DNA of 64,000 nucleotides, taken from positions 1-64,000 of the forward strand of contig SHYX01000006.1 of assembly GCA_009692585.1 (NCBI GenBank), given 5' to 3'. Within the stretch, counting starts at the first letter, position 1; each line of letters begins with the position of its first letter. A model generated the notes under the pieces. It was not told the origin of the DNA, did not search any database, and was given only the letters and a program-made list of their open reading frames with translations. Shown piece by piece: positions 1 to 9,481 of the stretch. The position numbers and the translations under genes were made by a program. The DNA comes from Myxococcales bacterium (GTDB lineage Bacteria; Myxococcota; UBA796; SXON01).

Positions 1-196
1 GCAGAGCCGGTCCGCGGCGGGATCGTAGTCGCAGCCGTCGACGGCGGCCGTGCCCGCAACGAGCGTCTGGTCGATGCACTCGCCTGGCCGATGGGGCCAT
101 CGGGTCCGGCCGGCGCTCGCCGCCACCTCCTTCCCGCGCTGACGATCCTTTCGCCCCGTGGCCGCCGCCATCGCGGTACATTCCGGTCGCTCCCCG

Positions 197-202
197 TACC
201 CG
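197..202 (+). promoter_or_regulatory. -10-like hexamer TACCCG, leaderless start of the 211 gene
   Basis: TACCCG lies 8 nt before the GTG at 211. It belongs to the recurrent TA-initiated hexamer seen 5-9 nt before most transcription-unit starts in this window. It supports GTG 211 as the start. Confidence 0.5.
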
Positions 203-210
203 AGGTCGGC

Positions 211-3036
211 GTGCTGTTCTTCCTGACCTTGGTCGCCACGGTGTTCCCCGCCTTCGCGGGCGCCATCCTCGTGGGCACCGCGCAACTCCCGGCCGACGGC
301 ACGACCACGTCCGAAGTGCGCGTGTACGTCGAGCGCTGCCCGGACCTTGCGCGCGCGCGCGTGAAAGCCGAAGCGGGCAAGGTGAGCGCGGTGACGACCT
401 CGCCCGACTGCGTCGTGACCTTCAACTACACGCCGCCCGAGGTTCCCGCCCCTACGACGCTGCCGGTATCGGTGCAGGTGCAGGCTGATGAGTACACGGT
501 GCAGGTCCCGGTCGCGCCCGTCTTCGCCGGAGACGTGGCCATCACCTTCGATCCGCCGGTGCTGCAGGTGGGCGGCGCCGCGACGGTGAAGCTCAAGCCC
601 AGCGGCACCAGCCCGGTGGCGCTCAACTCCCGTCGCTTCGTGGTCACCGCCAGTGTCGGCACCATCGACGTGCCCATCCCCCTCGGGGACGGCACCTGGT
701 CGGCCCGGTACACCGCCCCCAAAACCCTGACTGCACCGGTGATGGTGGCGATCACCGCTGCGGACGCGTCGGCGCCTGGCATCCAGGGGTGGGCGGGCCT
801 GCCGGTCACGCTCCGAAAGAGTGTCAGCTTCGACGCGCAGGCGGGCAGCCAGAACGTCCTCAACGTCGGCGGCAAGCAGTACGGGCCGCTGCTGGCAGAC
901 AGCAAGAACAAGGTCGCCTTCGAAATCCACCTGGACCCACGGTACCCGACAGGCCGTTTACAGTCGATCAATCCGGATACGTCGAAGGTGGACAAGGACG
1001 TCCCGATCCCGAGCGTGCCTCAACAGGGCCAGCTCGCCTTCCTGCCGCTGCCGGCCAGCTTCGCCGCCGACGCGGGGCGCACCTTGCCGATCCGGGTGGT
1101 GGCGTTCGCACCCAACGGCAACACGGTCCTCGCGCCCGGCCTGCAGATGACGGCGTCCGCCGGCGCCGTCAGCGCCCCCGCGGCGGACGGGAAGGCGTCG
1201 CTTGCGACCTTCACCCCGGGCGCCGCCGGCGAGGTCACCCTCGGCGCCAACTGGAACGGGATGGTGACCAGTCGGAAGCTGAAGGTGCTCGCACCGCTGC
1301 CGAACATGACCATCGCGGCAGATCCTCCCGAGTTCCCCAAGGGCGGCGGCACCGTCAAGATCGTGGCGCGGCTCAAGGATGCCAACGGCGTGGCGTTGGC
1401 GGGGCGTGCACCCTCGATCATCGCCGACGGCGGCTCGATCTCGGGCAAGCTGGTCGACAACAAGGACGGGAGCTACTCCATCGGGGTCACTGGTTCCAGC
1501 AAGACTGAGCGGGCGCGCGTGTACGGCACCCCGCCCATGGGGGTGTCCGCGCTGGCGCCGGCTCGGATCCTGGCGTGGGCAGGGTCCCCCTCGGTCACCG
1601 GCAACGGGCTCGACAGCACCTCGCTGACGCTGGTGGCGGTCGACGCCTACGACCTGCCGGTGCCGGGAATCGAATTCAGGCTCGCCGTGCCCAAGGGCGA
1701 CGGCGTGCTGCCTCCGTCGGTCACGGCCGACGCGCGGGGCATCGCGCATGCCGTGTACAAGGCGGGCACGACCGCAGGCCTGGCCACCGTCCAGGTCGAC
1801 GCCGCCGGGCTGAGCGTGGGGCTGCCCATCTTCCAGGTGGGCAAAAAGATGTTCCTGTCCTTGGAACCGGGTGGGCCCGCCGCGTACAAGGCCGCCCTCG
1901 ACCGCTGGCAACACGCCTCGCCCGCGCTCACCATCGTGCGGGCCGGCGTCATCCCTCCAAGCGGCCCTCCGGCCGACATGCAGATCAGCACCACGCCCGG
2001 TTTCACCACGCCCGGCGCCGCCATCCTCGTCCAGGTGTACGTTGCCGACCAGACCGGCGTGGGCGTCACGGGTCAGAAGTTGCAGATCGGAGCCCCGCCT
2101 GCCACCGTGGGTGGCATCAGCGATTCACGCGATGGACACTACACATTCAGTGTACAGCTTCCCGCCGGAAAGGATGGCCCGCTCAAGATCACCGTCGCCG
2201 CGGGCACGGCGATCGCGTCGCTGGAGCTGCCGACCCTCGAACAGGCCGGGGGCGCGCGCGCCTCAGCGACCGTCGTCGCGGACAGCAAGAGCGCCGCGGG
2301 GGGCGGGGGCTTCCGAGGTGGCAGAAGTTCAGGAGGTTCAACAACGAAGGTGGCCAGGAGTGGCAACGGCGAGCCGGCGCGCGGGCGCCTGGGTGCCGGT
2401 CTGGTCAACCTGCGCGGACCCTACGAGTTGGCGAGCGACGGCGGCGGCGGGCTCGCGAATGCCACGACCGAGGCCCCCGGTGCTGGCTTCTACGGAGTCG
2501 TCCTCGGCGGCGACTTTGGGCTCCCGGTGGGGCCCGGCCGCATGAAGTTGGACGCCTTCGCACGCTTCTCGGCCAACATCTACACGGTCAACGGGGACCC
2601 GTTCCTGGTGTTCACCCGGGACATCACCGCGGGCGGCCGGTACCTGCACGGGGTTGCGGATGGCCTGTCGGTAGGGGGCGGCCTCGACCTTCAGTCCTTG
2701 TCGGCGCCGTACTACACTTACACGGACGAGGCCCGGACGGCGGCGCAGTTGGGCATCGGTGACTGGTTCGGCATGCGCCTGGTGGCCGAGCTCAACGTCG
2801 ACCTGCCCAGTGATCTACACGTCGCCATCGACCTCGCGGAGACGTTCGCGTGGGTGCCGGCGGGGACGCATGTGGGCGCGCTCGTGGACATTCCGCTTGG
2901 CTCGGCGCCCGTCGCGCTCCGGACGGGCATCGCGTGGGACTTCCACTACCTGCCCACCACCGCGCTCGGCGGCGAAGGCCACATCGACGAGCACATCATG
3001 ACGCTGCAACTTGGCGCCGTCTACGTGCTGCACTGA
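211..3036 (+). CDS. Large secreted Ig-like repeat protein with C-terminal beta-barrel-like domain
   Basis: I chose GTG 211 rather than the upstream ATG 91 because it opens directly into a hydrophobic signal peptide (VLFFLTLVATVFPAFAGA). It also has a GAGG 5 nt upstream and a -10-like box 8 nt upstream. The product is 941 residues. The body is a series of beta-rich segments with phrases such as 'DANGVALAGRAPSI' and 'ADARGIAHAVYKAG' that resemble invasin/Big-type Ig-like domains. A Gly/Ser-rich linker near residue 730 is followed by about 190 residues with alternating polar/hydrophobic strands that resemble an outer-membrane beta-barrel and end in a hydrophobic residue and His. Cell-surface or outer-membrane location is inferred; the ligand is unknown. 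Confidence 0.75.
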   Translation: MLFFLTLVATVFPAFAGAILVGTAQLPADGTTTSEVRVYVERCPDLARARVKAEAGKVSAVTTSPDCVVTFNYTPPEVPAPTTLPVSVQVQADEYTVQVPVAPVFAGDVAITFDPPVLQVGGAATVKLKPSGTSPVALNSRRFVVTASVGTIDVPIPLGDGTWSARYTAPKTLTAPVMVAITAADASAPGIQGWAGLPVTLRKSVSFDAQAGSQNVLNVGGKQYGPLLADSKNKVAFEIHLDPRYPTGRLQSINPDTSKVDKDVPIPSVPQQGQLAFLPLPASFAADAGRTLPIRVVAFAPNGNTVLAPGLQMTASAGAVSAPAADGKASLATFTPGAAGEVTLGANWNGMVTSRKLKVLAPLPNMTIAADPPEFPKGGGTVKIVARLKDANGVALAGRAPSIIADGGSISGKLVDNKDGSYSIGVTGSSKTERARVYGTPPMGVSALAPARILAWAGSPSVTGNGLDSTSLTLVAVDAYDLPVPGIEFRLAVPKGDGVLPPSVTADARGIAHAVYKAGTTAGLATVQVDAAGLSVGLPIFQVGKKMFLSLEPGGPAAYKAALDRWQHASPALTIVRAGVIPPSGPPADMQISTTPGFTTPGAAILVQVYVADQTGVGVTGQKLQIGAPPATVGGISDSRDGHYTFSVQLPAGKDGPLKITVAAGTAIASLELPTLEQAGGARASATVVADSKSAAGGGGFRGGRSSGGSTTKVARSGNGEPARGRLGAGLVNLRGPYELASDGGGGLANATTEAPGAGFYGVVLGGDFGLPVGPGRMKLDAFARFSANIYTVNGDPFLVFTRDITAGGRYLHGVADGLSVGGGLDLQSLSAPYYTYTDEARTAAQLGIGDWFGMRLVAELNVDLPSDLHVAIDLAETFAWVPAGTHVGALVDIPLGSAPVALRTGIAWDFHYLPTTALGGEGHIDEHIMTLQLGAVYVLH

Positions 3037-3074
3037 ATCGTCGCAGCTTGGAGGCCGGAGGTAATGGCGCGGTA

Positions 3075-3101
3075 GGGGGAGAGGGCGGAGCCCTCTCCCC
3101 C
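3075..3101. terminator. GC-rich hairpin between convergent genes
   Basis: A perfect 11-bp stem (GGGGGAGAGGG / CCCTCTCCCCC) with a 5-nt loop lies between the stop of the Ig-like protein gene and the stop of the OmpA gene. Only two T residues follow on the plus strand. Its position between convergent genes makes a bidirectional terminator the simplest reading. Confidence 0.7.
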
Positions 3102-3110
3102 TTCGACCGG

Positions 3111-4100
3111 TCAGAGCGCCGACCACCCCACCCCCGGAACCCCCGAACCGGCCGGCGGCGGATTTGCGCCCACCATGTAGAGCGCGCGCCGGTTGACGGG
3201 GTGATCCTCGCCGTCCCCGGTCTGGATGGCGAGCAGGCTCTCGCCAAAGCCGTGGGTGTACACCGGACCGGCGAAGCCGTGCGACTTGAGCCACCTGCCG
3301 ATCGATAGCGCCCGGCGGCCGCTGAGCTCGCGATTGTGACCGGCATCGCCCACGGTGTCGGTGCAACCGGCGATGTAGAGCTTCACCGGCACCATGGCGC
3401 CGTATTTGTCGAGCACATCATTGAGTTGGTCCAAAACTCCCTTCATCTTCCACTCCTGATCGGACGGAATGGTGTCGCTGTCGCTGGCGAACAGGATGTC
3501 GTCGTGAGGGATGTTGAGAAACCACGGCGAGTAGGTGAAGCCGGCCCAGGCGGTGCCGCTCCGCAGGGTCACGTCCAGCAGCACGACTTCACTGGCCTCG
3601 CCCACGAAGGGCACCTTGACCTCGCCGGGGCCCTGCCCAACCGGGATGGTGCGCTTGTCCAAGACGGCCTTGTGAGCGCCGTACGCGATGATGTCCGCCT
3701 CATCCACCCGTCCGGTGGCCCTGACGGTCACCGTGCGCGCCCCAAGGTCGACGGAGGCCCGCGCCAGATCGATGCTGAGCGGCAGGCGGTAGGCCCATTC
3801 CACGGGCACGTCCTGCTCGACGACGTCGCCATCGACAAACGCGGCGCGGACGAAACACTCGGCGGTGTTGACCGCTTCGTTGCGCGGGAAGGTGACCGTG
3901 ACCTGCGTCAACTCCTTGACTGCCCCCTTGTCCACCTCGACGGTCTTTCCGCCCACCTTGCAGCTGATGTGCAACGACTTCACGTTGCGGGTCGGGGTCA
4001 GAAAGAACGCTGGATTTTCCTTAGGTCCGGGCGCGGGGGTGACCCCGAAGGCGAGGTCCTGGGCACCGGCGAGCGCGAACAGAGCGAGCAGCATGACCAT
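3111..4100 (-). CDS. OmpA-family cell-envelope protein
   Basis: This 329-residue secreted protein has an N-terminal signal peptide (MVMLLALFALAGAQ). About 200 residues of beta-rich sequence of unknown role follow. The C-terminal domain looks OmpA/MotB-like: 'LFASDSDTIPSDQ', 'KLYIAGCTDTVGDAGHN' and 'ELSGRRALSIGRWL' match the peptidoglycan-binding pattern in which an Asp and a downstream Arg bind diaminopimelate. The family anchors the envelope to peptidoglycan. ATG 4100 and ATG 4094 are both possible starts; an AAGG directly before 4100 would suit 4094. The gene is divergent from the lipoprotein gene at 4133 across only 32 bp. Confidence 0.8.
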   Translation of the reverse strand: MVMLLALFALAGAQDLAFGVTPAPGPKENPAFFLTPTRNVKSLHISCKVGGKTVEVDKGAVKELTQVTVTFPRNEAVNTAECFVRAAFVDGDVVEQDVPVEWAYRLPLSIDLARASVDLGARTVTVRATGRVDEADIIAYGAHKAVLDKRTIPVGQGPGEVKVPFVGEASEVVLLDVTLRSGTAWAGFTYSPWFLNIPHDDILFASDSDTIPSDQEWKMKGVLDQLNDVLDKYGAMVPVKLYIAGCTDTVGDAGHNRELSGRRALSIGRWLKSHGFAGPVYTHGFGESLLAIQTGDGEDHPVNRRALYMVGANPPPAGSGVPGVGWSAL

Positions 4101-4109
4101 CCTTATCGT

Positions 4110-4115
4110 GGTGTA
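4110..4115 (-). promoter_or_regulatory. -10-like hexamer TACACC for the OmpA gene
   Basis: Read on the minus strand, TACACC ends 9 nt before ATG 4100. It sits a few bases from the divergent box at 4121-4126, so the two promoters would compete for polymerase. Confidence 0.35.
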
Positions 4116-4120
4116 CGGGC

Positions 4121-4126
4121 TACCCT
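4121..4126 (+). promoter_or_regulatory. -10-like hexamer TACCCT, leaderless start at 4133
   Basis: GGGCTACCCT places the hexamer 6 nt before ATG 4133, the distance expected if transcription begins at the start codon. Confidence 0.5.
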
Positions 4127-4132
4127 GACACC

Positions 4133-4771
4133 ATGCTCGCACTCCTGTTCCTCGCGTGTCCCGCCAACCCCGACCTCGACACCACGCCCGCCGACACCGA
4201 CAGTGGCACCGACAGCGGCATCGACAGCGGCGACAGCGACACCAGCGACACCGACACCAGCGAGGACACCGACACCGGCGGCGACGGCCTGCGGGATGTG
4301 CGGGACGAGATGGCCCGCAACGCCGACGCCTGCGCGATCATCGGCGGCCACGACGACGTGTCCGCTGCCCAGCAGTACTACTGGGGCGAGTTCCTCGGCG
4401 ACGAGGCCACCGGCTGGACGGGCGACGAGGCGTGGTATCTGTACGGCAACGAGGCGTGGTACGCCCGCGGGCTCGAGGATTGCGAGATCTGGTTCACCGT
4501 GACCGCCGAGGCGGCCTCCAAGGGCGCCTGCACCGGCTGCGACGTGGGGCTCATCGCTGAAGCGGTCCTCGACACCGATCGCACCACCTGTCCGGCTTCG
4601 CAATACGAGGGCTTCGCCATGATGACCGAGCCGTACGCCGTCGAGCTGCTCGGCGACGGCAGCGTGGACTGGTACTTTCCCGACTTGGGCTCGTACTTCG
4701 GGCGCGGCTACTGGGACGCTTCGGGGATGAACTACCTGGCCGACGACGGCTGCACCCTGCCCGTCGACTGA
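4133..4771 (+). CDS. Lipoprotein with Asp/Thr/Ser-rich linker
   Basis: This 212-residue protein begins with a short signal peptide and a lipobox ('LLFLAC'). A low-complexity tether of Asp, Thr and Ser (residues about 14-50) follows, of the type common on surface lipoproteins of Myxococcota. The globular part has many Trp and Tyr residues and six Cys, which suggests a disulfide-bonded periplasmic or surface domain. I do not recognise its family. Its TGA overlaps the ATG of the amidase gene by one base, so the two are translationally coupled. Confidence 0.75.
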   Translation: MLALLFLACPANPDLDTTPADTDSGTDSGIDSGDSDTSDTDTSEDTDTGGDGLRDVRDEMARNADACAIIGGHDDVSAAQQYYWGEFLGDEATGWTGDEAWYLYGNEAWYARGLEDCEIWFTVTAEAASKGACTGCDVGLIAEAVLDTDRTTCPASQYEGFAMMTEPYAVELLGDGSVDWYFPDLGSYFGRGYWDASGMNYLADDGCTLPVD

Positions 4772-6102
4772 TGCACCCGCTGGACCTCGGCGCGGTCGCC
4801 CTGGCCGGGGCGATTCGACGTCGCGAGATCAGCGCTGAAGAGGCGGTCACGGGCTGCTTGCAGCGGGTGGCATCCCACGATCCGGCGCTCGGCGCGTTCG
4901 TCCAGGTTCACGCCGACGCCGCGCTCAAGGCGGCGCGGACCAAGGACCGAACCGCCTCGGACGCTCCCTTCCACGGCGTCCCCATCGCGATCAAGGACCT
5001 CAATTTCATTCGGTTCCGCACCACGCGCTTCGGCTCCACCGCGATGCCGGCGATCTGGTCGCCGATGGACGACGTCACGGTGTCGCGACTGCGCAAGGCG
5101 GGCTTCGTGCTCCTGGGCAAAACGGCGACGTCCGAACTCGGCGCCGTCCCCCTCACCGAGCCCGCCGGCCAGCCGCCGACGCGAAACCCGTGGGACCCGG
5201 AGCGTTCACCAGGGGGCTCCAGCGGCGGAGCGGCGGCGGCGGTGGCAGCGGGCTTGTTGCCCGTCGCCCACGGAAGCGACGGTGGCGGCTCCATTCGCAT
5301 CCCGGCGTCGTTCTGCGGACTGGTGGGACTCAAGGCCACGCGAGGCACCATCCCCAACCACCTTGGCCTGCGGGACCCCACGATCATCTACACCTGCGGC
5401 GCCCTGGCGCGGAACGTGGAGGATGCCGGGGCGATGCTCTCCATCCAGGGCAAGCCGCTCCCCGAGGCCAAGGAGGGGCCGCTCCGCATCCGCGTCGTGC
5501 GCGACGTCCCCCTGGTGCCGACCCACCAAGATGTCGCCGCCGCGCTCGAGCAGGCGGTGCGTCTCTTCACCGGCGAGGGCCACAGCATCGAGGAGATCTC
5601 CGCGCCCGCGGGCACGGTCGACGACTTCCTCCCCATCTGGCAGCAGCTCTTCTCCCAGATCAGCATCATGCGCTGGGGTCGGGCCGAGCCCGTCACCCGC
5701 TGGCTGGGCGAAGGGGGCAAGGGGCTGGACGGCGCGTTCGTTCGCCAACGTCAGGCCGAGTTGACCGCTCGCTGGAGCCCATGGGTTGACGGTTGCGACG
5801 CGCTCCTGACGCCCACGGTGTCCGGCCCCCCTCCCCGCATCGGCCAGTACGACGCCAAAGACGGCGAGCGCTACTTCCGCGACGTGGCGCTCATCGGCGC
5901 CTGGACCGCCCCGTTCAACATCACCGGCCACCCGGCGCTGAGCGTTCCCGCCGGGCTCGACCGGGACGGGCTCCCCATCGGGCTGCAGCTCGCTGGGCCC
6001 ATGCGCAGCGACCGCACGCTCCTGGCCCTCGCCAGGGTGATCGAGGAAGCGATGGGTGTCCGGTCGCGACCCAGGGTGTGGGCTGGCCGTCACTTACCGT
6101 AA
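4771..6102 (+). CDS. Amidase-signature family hydrolase
   Basis: This 443-residue enzyme belongs to the amidase signature family, which hydrolyses carboxylic amides with a Ser-cisSer-Lys triad. The Lys lies in 'GVPIAIKDLNF' (K75). The Gly/Ser-rich loop 'SPGGSSGGAAAAVA' (residues 147-160) carries the cis-Ser. The nucleophile is in 'GGGSIRIP' (S174). All three are present, so it should be active. It has no signal peptide and is predicted cytoplasmic. The GatA branch is unlikely, because no gatB or gatC is nearby; the substrate cannot be named. It is coupled to the preceding lipoprotein gene. Its 3' end overlaps the convergent protease gene by 13 bp. Confidence 0.88.
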   Translation: MHPLDLGAVALAGAIRRREISAEEAVTGCLQRVASHDPALGAFVQVHADAALKAARTKDRTASDAPFHGVPIAIKDLNFIRFRTTRFGSTAMPAIWSPMDDVTVSRLRKAGFVLLGKTATSELGAVPLTEPAGQPPTRNPWDPERSPGGSSGGAAAAVAAGLLPVAHGSDGGGSIRIPASFCGLVGLKATRGTIPNHLGLRDPTIIYTCGALARNVEDAGAMLSIQGKPLPEAKEGPLRIRVVRDVPLVPTHQDVAAALEQAVRLFTGEGHSIEEISAPAGTVDDFLPIWQQLFSQISIMRWGRAEPVTRWLGEGGKGLDGAFVRQRQAELTARWSPWVDGCDALLTPTVSGPPPRIGQYDAKDGERYFRDVALIGAWTAPFNITGHPALSVPAGLDRDGLPIGLQLAGPMRSDRTLLALARVIEEAMGVRSRPRVWAGRHLP

Positions 6103-7133
6103 CGATACGCCGAGAAGTAGCTGTCCATCCGCGTGTCCTGGCCGCTGGTGAAGCTCACCATGCAGGAATCGTCGGTGTAGTCCATGAAGTTGGTGATCGG
6201 GTCGGCCCCCGTCGACGAGCAGGTGTCGGTGCCGGTCGGGCAGTCGTAGTTCGCCGTGCGCTCGGCGGGAGTGTCGGAAACGGAGTCCCCCGTCCGGCTA
6301 CACCCCCCCTGGAAGGTGTGGTACACGCCCATCCAGTGGCCCACCTCGTGGGTCGCGGTGTCGCCGAGGTTGTACGGCGCCGCGGAGCCGCCCGGGAGCG
6401 ACGAGTACAGGACCACCACGCCGTCATCGATGGGGTCGCTGGTGTAGTACTGCGGGAAGCTGGCCCAACCGAGCAGGCCGCCGCTGGGGTTGCAGCTGTA
6501 GATGTTCAGATCGTCGGCGGTGCCGCTGCGCAACGCCGTCTTCATCGCGGTCTCGTAGCTGCCGGTGGCGCACCCGTTGAACCAGGTGCTGTTGCTGGTC
6601 TCGCTGGTCGCCACGAGCGTGAAGCTCCAGCCGGTGCCCGAGTAGGCGTTGTTGAGGACGGTGATCTGCGCGGCGACCTCCGTCGCGGTGAGCAGCCCGG
6701 TCGTCCCGGTGTAGATGGTGTGCCAGTAGACATTGATCACGCCGCCGGTCACGGTGGTGCCGCCGCCGCCCCCGCCCCCGCCGCCTTTGGCCCAGGACTC
6801 GCCTTCGGCCTCCCCGGCGTCGTCGCCCTCGAGCTCCTGGAAGATCGGCTGCTGGGCGTCGATGGCGGCCAGTTCGTCCACTTCCTCGTCGGAGGGCTCG
6901 ACCGCACAACGCAGGCCGAGATTGATGAACTCGGCCTGGTTCTGATAACTCTCGCCCGCGAATTCGAAGCCCGCGTCACCCTCCTGGACCGCGACCTCCG
7001 CGATCGGGCAGGACTCCGACTCCGCGGTCCCCTGGTCGAGGGTGATGACGCCGGGAGCACAGCCTACGAGGGCCAATACGACGGAGAGGGGAGAGAGAAG
7101 GCGCAAGGGAACCCTGGTGCCCACAGGTACCAT
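6090..7133 (-). CDS. M43 (pappalysin/cytophagalysin-type) zinc metalloprotease lipoprotein
   Basis: This 347-residue secreted protease has a lipobox ('LALVGC', Cys25). An acidic pro-region and a run of nine Gly (residues 117-125) precede the catalytic domain. The zinc site is 'HEVGHWMGVYH' (H262, E263, H266, H272) and the Met-turn is 'TNFMDYTDDSCM' (M317), which together define peptidase family M43. Cys pairs around 278-324 probably form disulfides. It lies 63 nt downstream of the eleven-gene operon on the same strand, with no promoter-like hexamer before it, so it may be its last gene. Its start is followed by an Arg-containing n-region. Confidence 0.85.
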   Translation of the reverse strand: MVPVGTRVPLRLLSPLSVVLALVGCAPGVITLDQGTAESESCPIAEVAVQEGDAGFEFAGESYQNQAEFINLGLRCAVEPSDEEVDELAAIDAQQPIFQELEGDDAGEAEGESWAKGGGGGGGGGTTVTGGVINVYWHTIYTGTTGLLTATEVAAQITVLNNAYSGTGWSFTLVATSETSNSTWFNGCATGSYETAMKTALRSGTADDLNIYSCNPSGGLLGWASFPQYYTSDPIDDGVVVLYSSLPGGSAAPYNLGDTATHEVGHWMGVYHTFQGGCSRTGDSVSDTPAERTANYDCPTGTDTCSSTGADPITNFMDYTDDSCMVSFTSGQDTRMDSYFSAYRYGK

Positions 7134-7196
7134 CGAGACGACCCGGTCGCAACAGCCCGCGCGCCGTCAGCGGAACCGACTGCGTCAGTGATCCCT

Positions 7197-8252
7197 TCAG
7201 AACTTCCCGGTCACATCCAGGACGTGAAGCTGGCGCCAATCACTTCCAGAGGAAGGAAGTGCGGTAAACGCAAGGAAGGTCTTGCCCGCCGCGCTCACGA
7301 GCGCCGGCTCACCGACAGCCGCCATGCCCGTCTTGACCTCGCTCGTTCCGCTGCCATCGAGGTGGGTGATGTAGATCGAACCATCCTTGGCCGGCTCGCT
7401 GGAGCCGTACAGGACGGTTCGTCCGTCGCCGCTCAGGGTCGGCGGGGCGCGGATCGGAAGGCGCACGTCCTTCGCCACGATGCGCCGGTCCCCCCCGAGG
7501 AGCGGGACGACGCCGATGTCCCAGTGATCTTCCCCGCGCTCGGCGGTGAAGTAGACCGTGCTGGCCCCGACCGACCGCGGGCGCGTCTGGTCGCCGTTGC
7601 CCGTCGCGCCCTTGACGGGGGCGGCGGCGGTATCGCCGGGGGCCACGGTGAAGATGTCTTCGGTCCCGTAGTTCTTGCGAGAGAAGACCACGCGCTTGCT
7701 GTCCGGAGCGAAGGTAGGAGCGTTCTCGGATTCCTTGGTGCTCGGAAATGCCAGGGTCACCTTGTTGGTCTGCTGGGAAAACAACATGACGTCGCCGGCG
7801 CCGGAGGCCGAGGTGACAAACGCCACCATGTTCCCGTCGGGCGAGATCGAGGGCCAGGCCAACGAGCCGGGTGCCTGGCTGCCGTTGAGGTATTCCGCCG
7901 GGGCCGGGTTGCTGGCGCTCAGGAAGTAGAGCCGCATCGTTCCCCCGGCGTTGGCGCCCGAGAATACGAGGATGCTCTGCTTCGGGTGCCACACCGGCGC
8001 CGCGGCGAAGCTGCCGCCGGCCGAGAAACTCGACGAGGAGCCCGGGATGGTGACCTTCGTCGGCGCGCCCGGGGCGCCGCCGGTGATCCTCACGACGTAG
8101 AGGTCCACCTTGTCGGAGTTATTATTGACCTCGAAGGCCAACCAATTGCCGTCGGCAGACCACTGGGGATTGCTCCCGTGACCCCCACCGACCCAGCCCA
8201 CTTCGGCGGCGCGCGCAGACAAGACAAAAGCGAGCAGAGCGGACATGATCAC
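7197..8252 (-). CDS. TolB-like beta-propeller (PD40/WD40-like) secreted protein
   Basis: This 351-residue protein has a signal peptide (cleavage near 'LSARAA') and repeated blades of the PD40 type, for example '[14 protein letters not shown]', '[14 protein letters not shown]' and '[13 protein letters not shown]'. Such propellers sit in the periplasm and bind partner proteins, as TolB does, but this is not the tol-pal operon. Its ATG overlaps the stop of the upstream gene (ATGA). It is the eleventh gene of the transporter operon, so a role at the envelope with those proteins is inferred. Confidence 0.75.
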   Translation of the reverse strand: MIMSALLAFVLSARAAEVGWVGGGHGSNPQWSADGNWLAFEVNNNSDKVDLYVVRITGGAPGAPTKVTIPGSSSSFSAGGSFAAAPVWHPKQSILVFSGANAGGTMRLYFLSASNPAPAEYLNGSQAPGSLAWPSISPDGNMVAFVTSASGAGDVMLFSQQTNKVTLAFPSTKESENAPTFAPDSKRVVFSRKNYGTEDIFTVAPGDTAAAPVKGATGNGDQTRPRSVGASTVYFTAERGEDHWDIGVVPLLGGDRRIVAKDVRLPIRAPPTLSGDGRTVLYGSSEPAKDGSIYITHLDGSGTSEVKTGMAAVGEPALVSAAGKTFLAFTALPSSGSDWRQLHVLDVTGKF

Positions 8253-9481
8253 TTCTTCTTTCCGTCGGTGGACGGGGCCACGGTAAACGCCGCCTGGGCC
8301 CAGGGGTACAGGCGAACGAAATCAGTCTGGGCGCCACCCTCGATGGTCACGGCACCCCGAAGGCTGCCGATGTCGACGACGGCGTAGGAAACGCTGGCTG
8401 CCCCACCGCCAGCCATGATGGTGCCGGAGAGCTGCTGATAGTCGGCGTAGCGGGTGTCGGCAAAGACCTGTCCGTTGAGATCGGTGCAGTTGGCGGAAGA
8501 CACACAGGTGGAATCGAGCCCGGTGACGGTGCCGGTACCGATTCCCCACAGTGGACCCGCGGCGAGCCACAGATCATCCAGCCTGATGGACGCGGCGAGC
8601 CAGCCGTAGCCCATGTGCACCTGGTTGGCGCTCACGACGTAGCTTTCTGGGGCGCCCGCTTCGATCGTGGGGCTGCCGAACAGGTTGTGGTAGCCGATCT
8701 GGGCGATGATCCCAAAGTTCTCACTGGCCCCGAGTTCCAGGCCCACACCCAGGCGGCCGCCGGCGCCGCCGAAGGACTCTGGCTGGAGCTCCGCGCTCTC
8801 GCCCACCACGCCGTCAAACGAGTCCCCGGGGAAGAGCACGGCGATGCCCAACTCGGCGCGCGGGCCCACGTAGGCAAAGTGGATGAGGTTCTTCCGATCG
8901 GTCTTGAGGCGTTCGACCTTGGCGAGCGCCACTGGCGCGACGGGCCCCGCCGCCACGTTGATCTTCACGCCGGAGATGGTGTATTCCCCGGCCGGGAGGA
9001 TGCCGTCGAAGTCGTGATCGGCGAGATAGGTCGCCACCCAAGCGATGGCCGCGCGTTGGTCGGGTGCGAACGGCGGCACCGTCGGAACCAGGGTGCGCTC
9101 GCCGGAAAAGTCCGGGTCGAACACCACCTTGACCGGGCCATACGACGCGTCGATCTCGCTGATCCAGTCGATGATCTCGGGCTTGCCGTCGAGCTTGGCG
9201 GCTTTGGCCAGCCGATTGCGACAGCCGGTGATGTTGCCGATGGCACGTGCGGCCTCGGCGCCGAGCTTGTTCTCGTTGTAGGTGAGCACCTCACCCTTGG
9301 CTTCGAGGCCTTCGAGCTTGACGTACTGCGCCTCGACCGCGGTCCACGCGTTGCGCTGCGCCAGCTTGCGCATCTCTTCGGTGAGGCGGATGTGCTCGGC
9401 CCGTTCGACATCGCCCGCCGCGGCGATGGGCACCAGGAGCGGGGCGAAGCCGAGCGCGCAGAGGAGGAGTGTGCGGGTCAT
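8249..9481 (-). CDS. Secreted protein with helical N-terminus and beta-barrel-like C-terminus
   Basis: I placed the start at ATG 9481, which overlaps the preceding stop as ATGA and is followed by a good signal peptide ([23 protein letters not shown]). The 410-residue product has a charged helical region (residues about 20-110). A short domain containing '[17 protein letters not shown]' follows. The last 180 or so residues are rich in Gly and aromatic alternating strands, as in outer-membrane barrels. I do not recognise the family. It sits between the ABC ATPase genes and the TolB-like gene in one coupled operon. Confidence 0.65.
   Translation of the reverse strand: MTRTLLLCALGFAPLLVPIAAAGDVERAEHIRLTEEMRKLAQRNAWTAVEAQYVKLEGLEAKGEVLTYNENKLGAEAARAIGNITGCRNRLAKAAKLDGKPEIIDWISEIDASYGPVKVVFDPDFSGERTLVPTVPPFAPDQRAAIAWVATYLADHDFDGILPAGEYTISGVKINVAAGPVAPVALAKVERLKTDRKNLIHFAYVGPRAELGIAVLFPGDSFDGVVGESAELQPESFGGAGGRLGVGLELGASENFGIIAQIGYHNLFGSPTIEAGAPESYVVSANQVHMGYGWLAASIRLDDLWLAAGPLWGIGTGTVTGLDSTCVSSANCTDLNGQVFADTRYADYQQLSGTIMAGGGAASVSYAVVDIGSLRGAVTIEGGAQTDFVRLYPWAQAAFTVAPSTDGKKK

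Noticed and set aside
1..100. Possible partial minus-strand coding end, with a Cys/Asp-rich reading such as 'GECIDQTLVAGTAAVDGCDY'
   Set aside because: Only about 100 bases are visible, no start is clear and the frame is cut by the window edge. It cannot be separated from chance in GC-rich DNA.
789..1914. Long open frames on both strands inside the Ig-like protein gene
   Set aside because: They show Arg/Pro-rich translations typical of shadows in GC-rich genes; the real frame has a signal peptide and ordered domains.
5793..8387. 864-codon plus-strand open frame across the protease and TolB-like genes
   Set aside because: It is antisense to two well-supported genes, its product has no domains, and its composition is that of a reverse-frame shadow.
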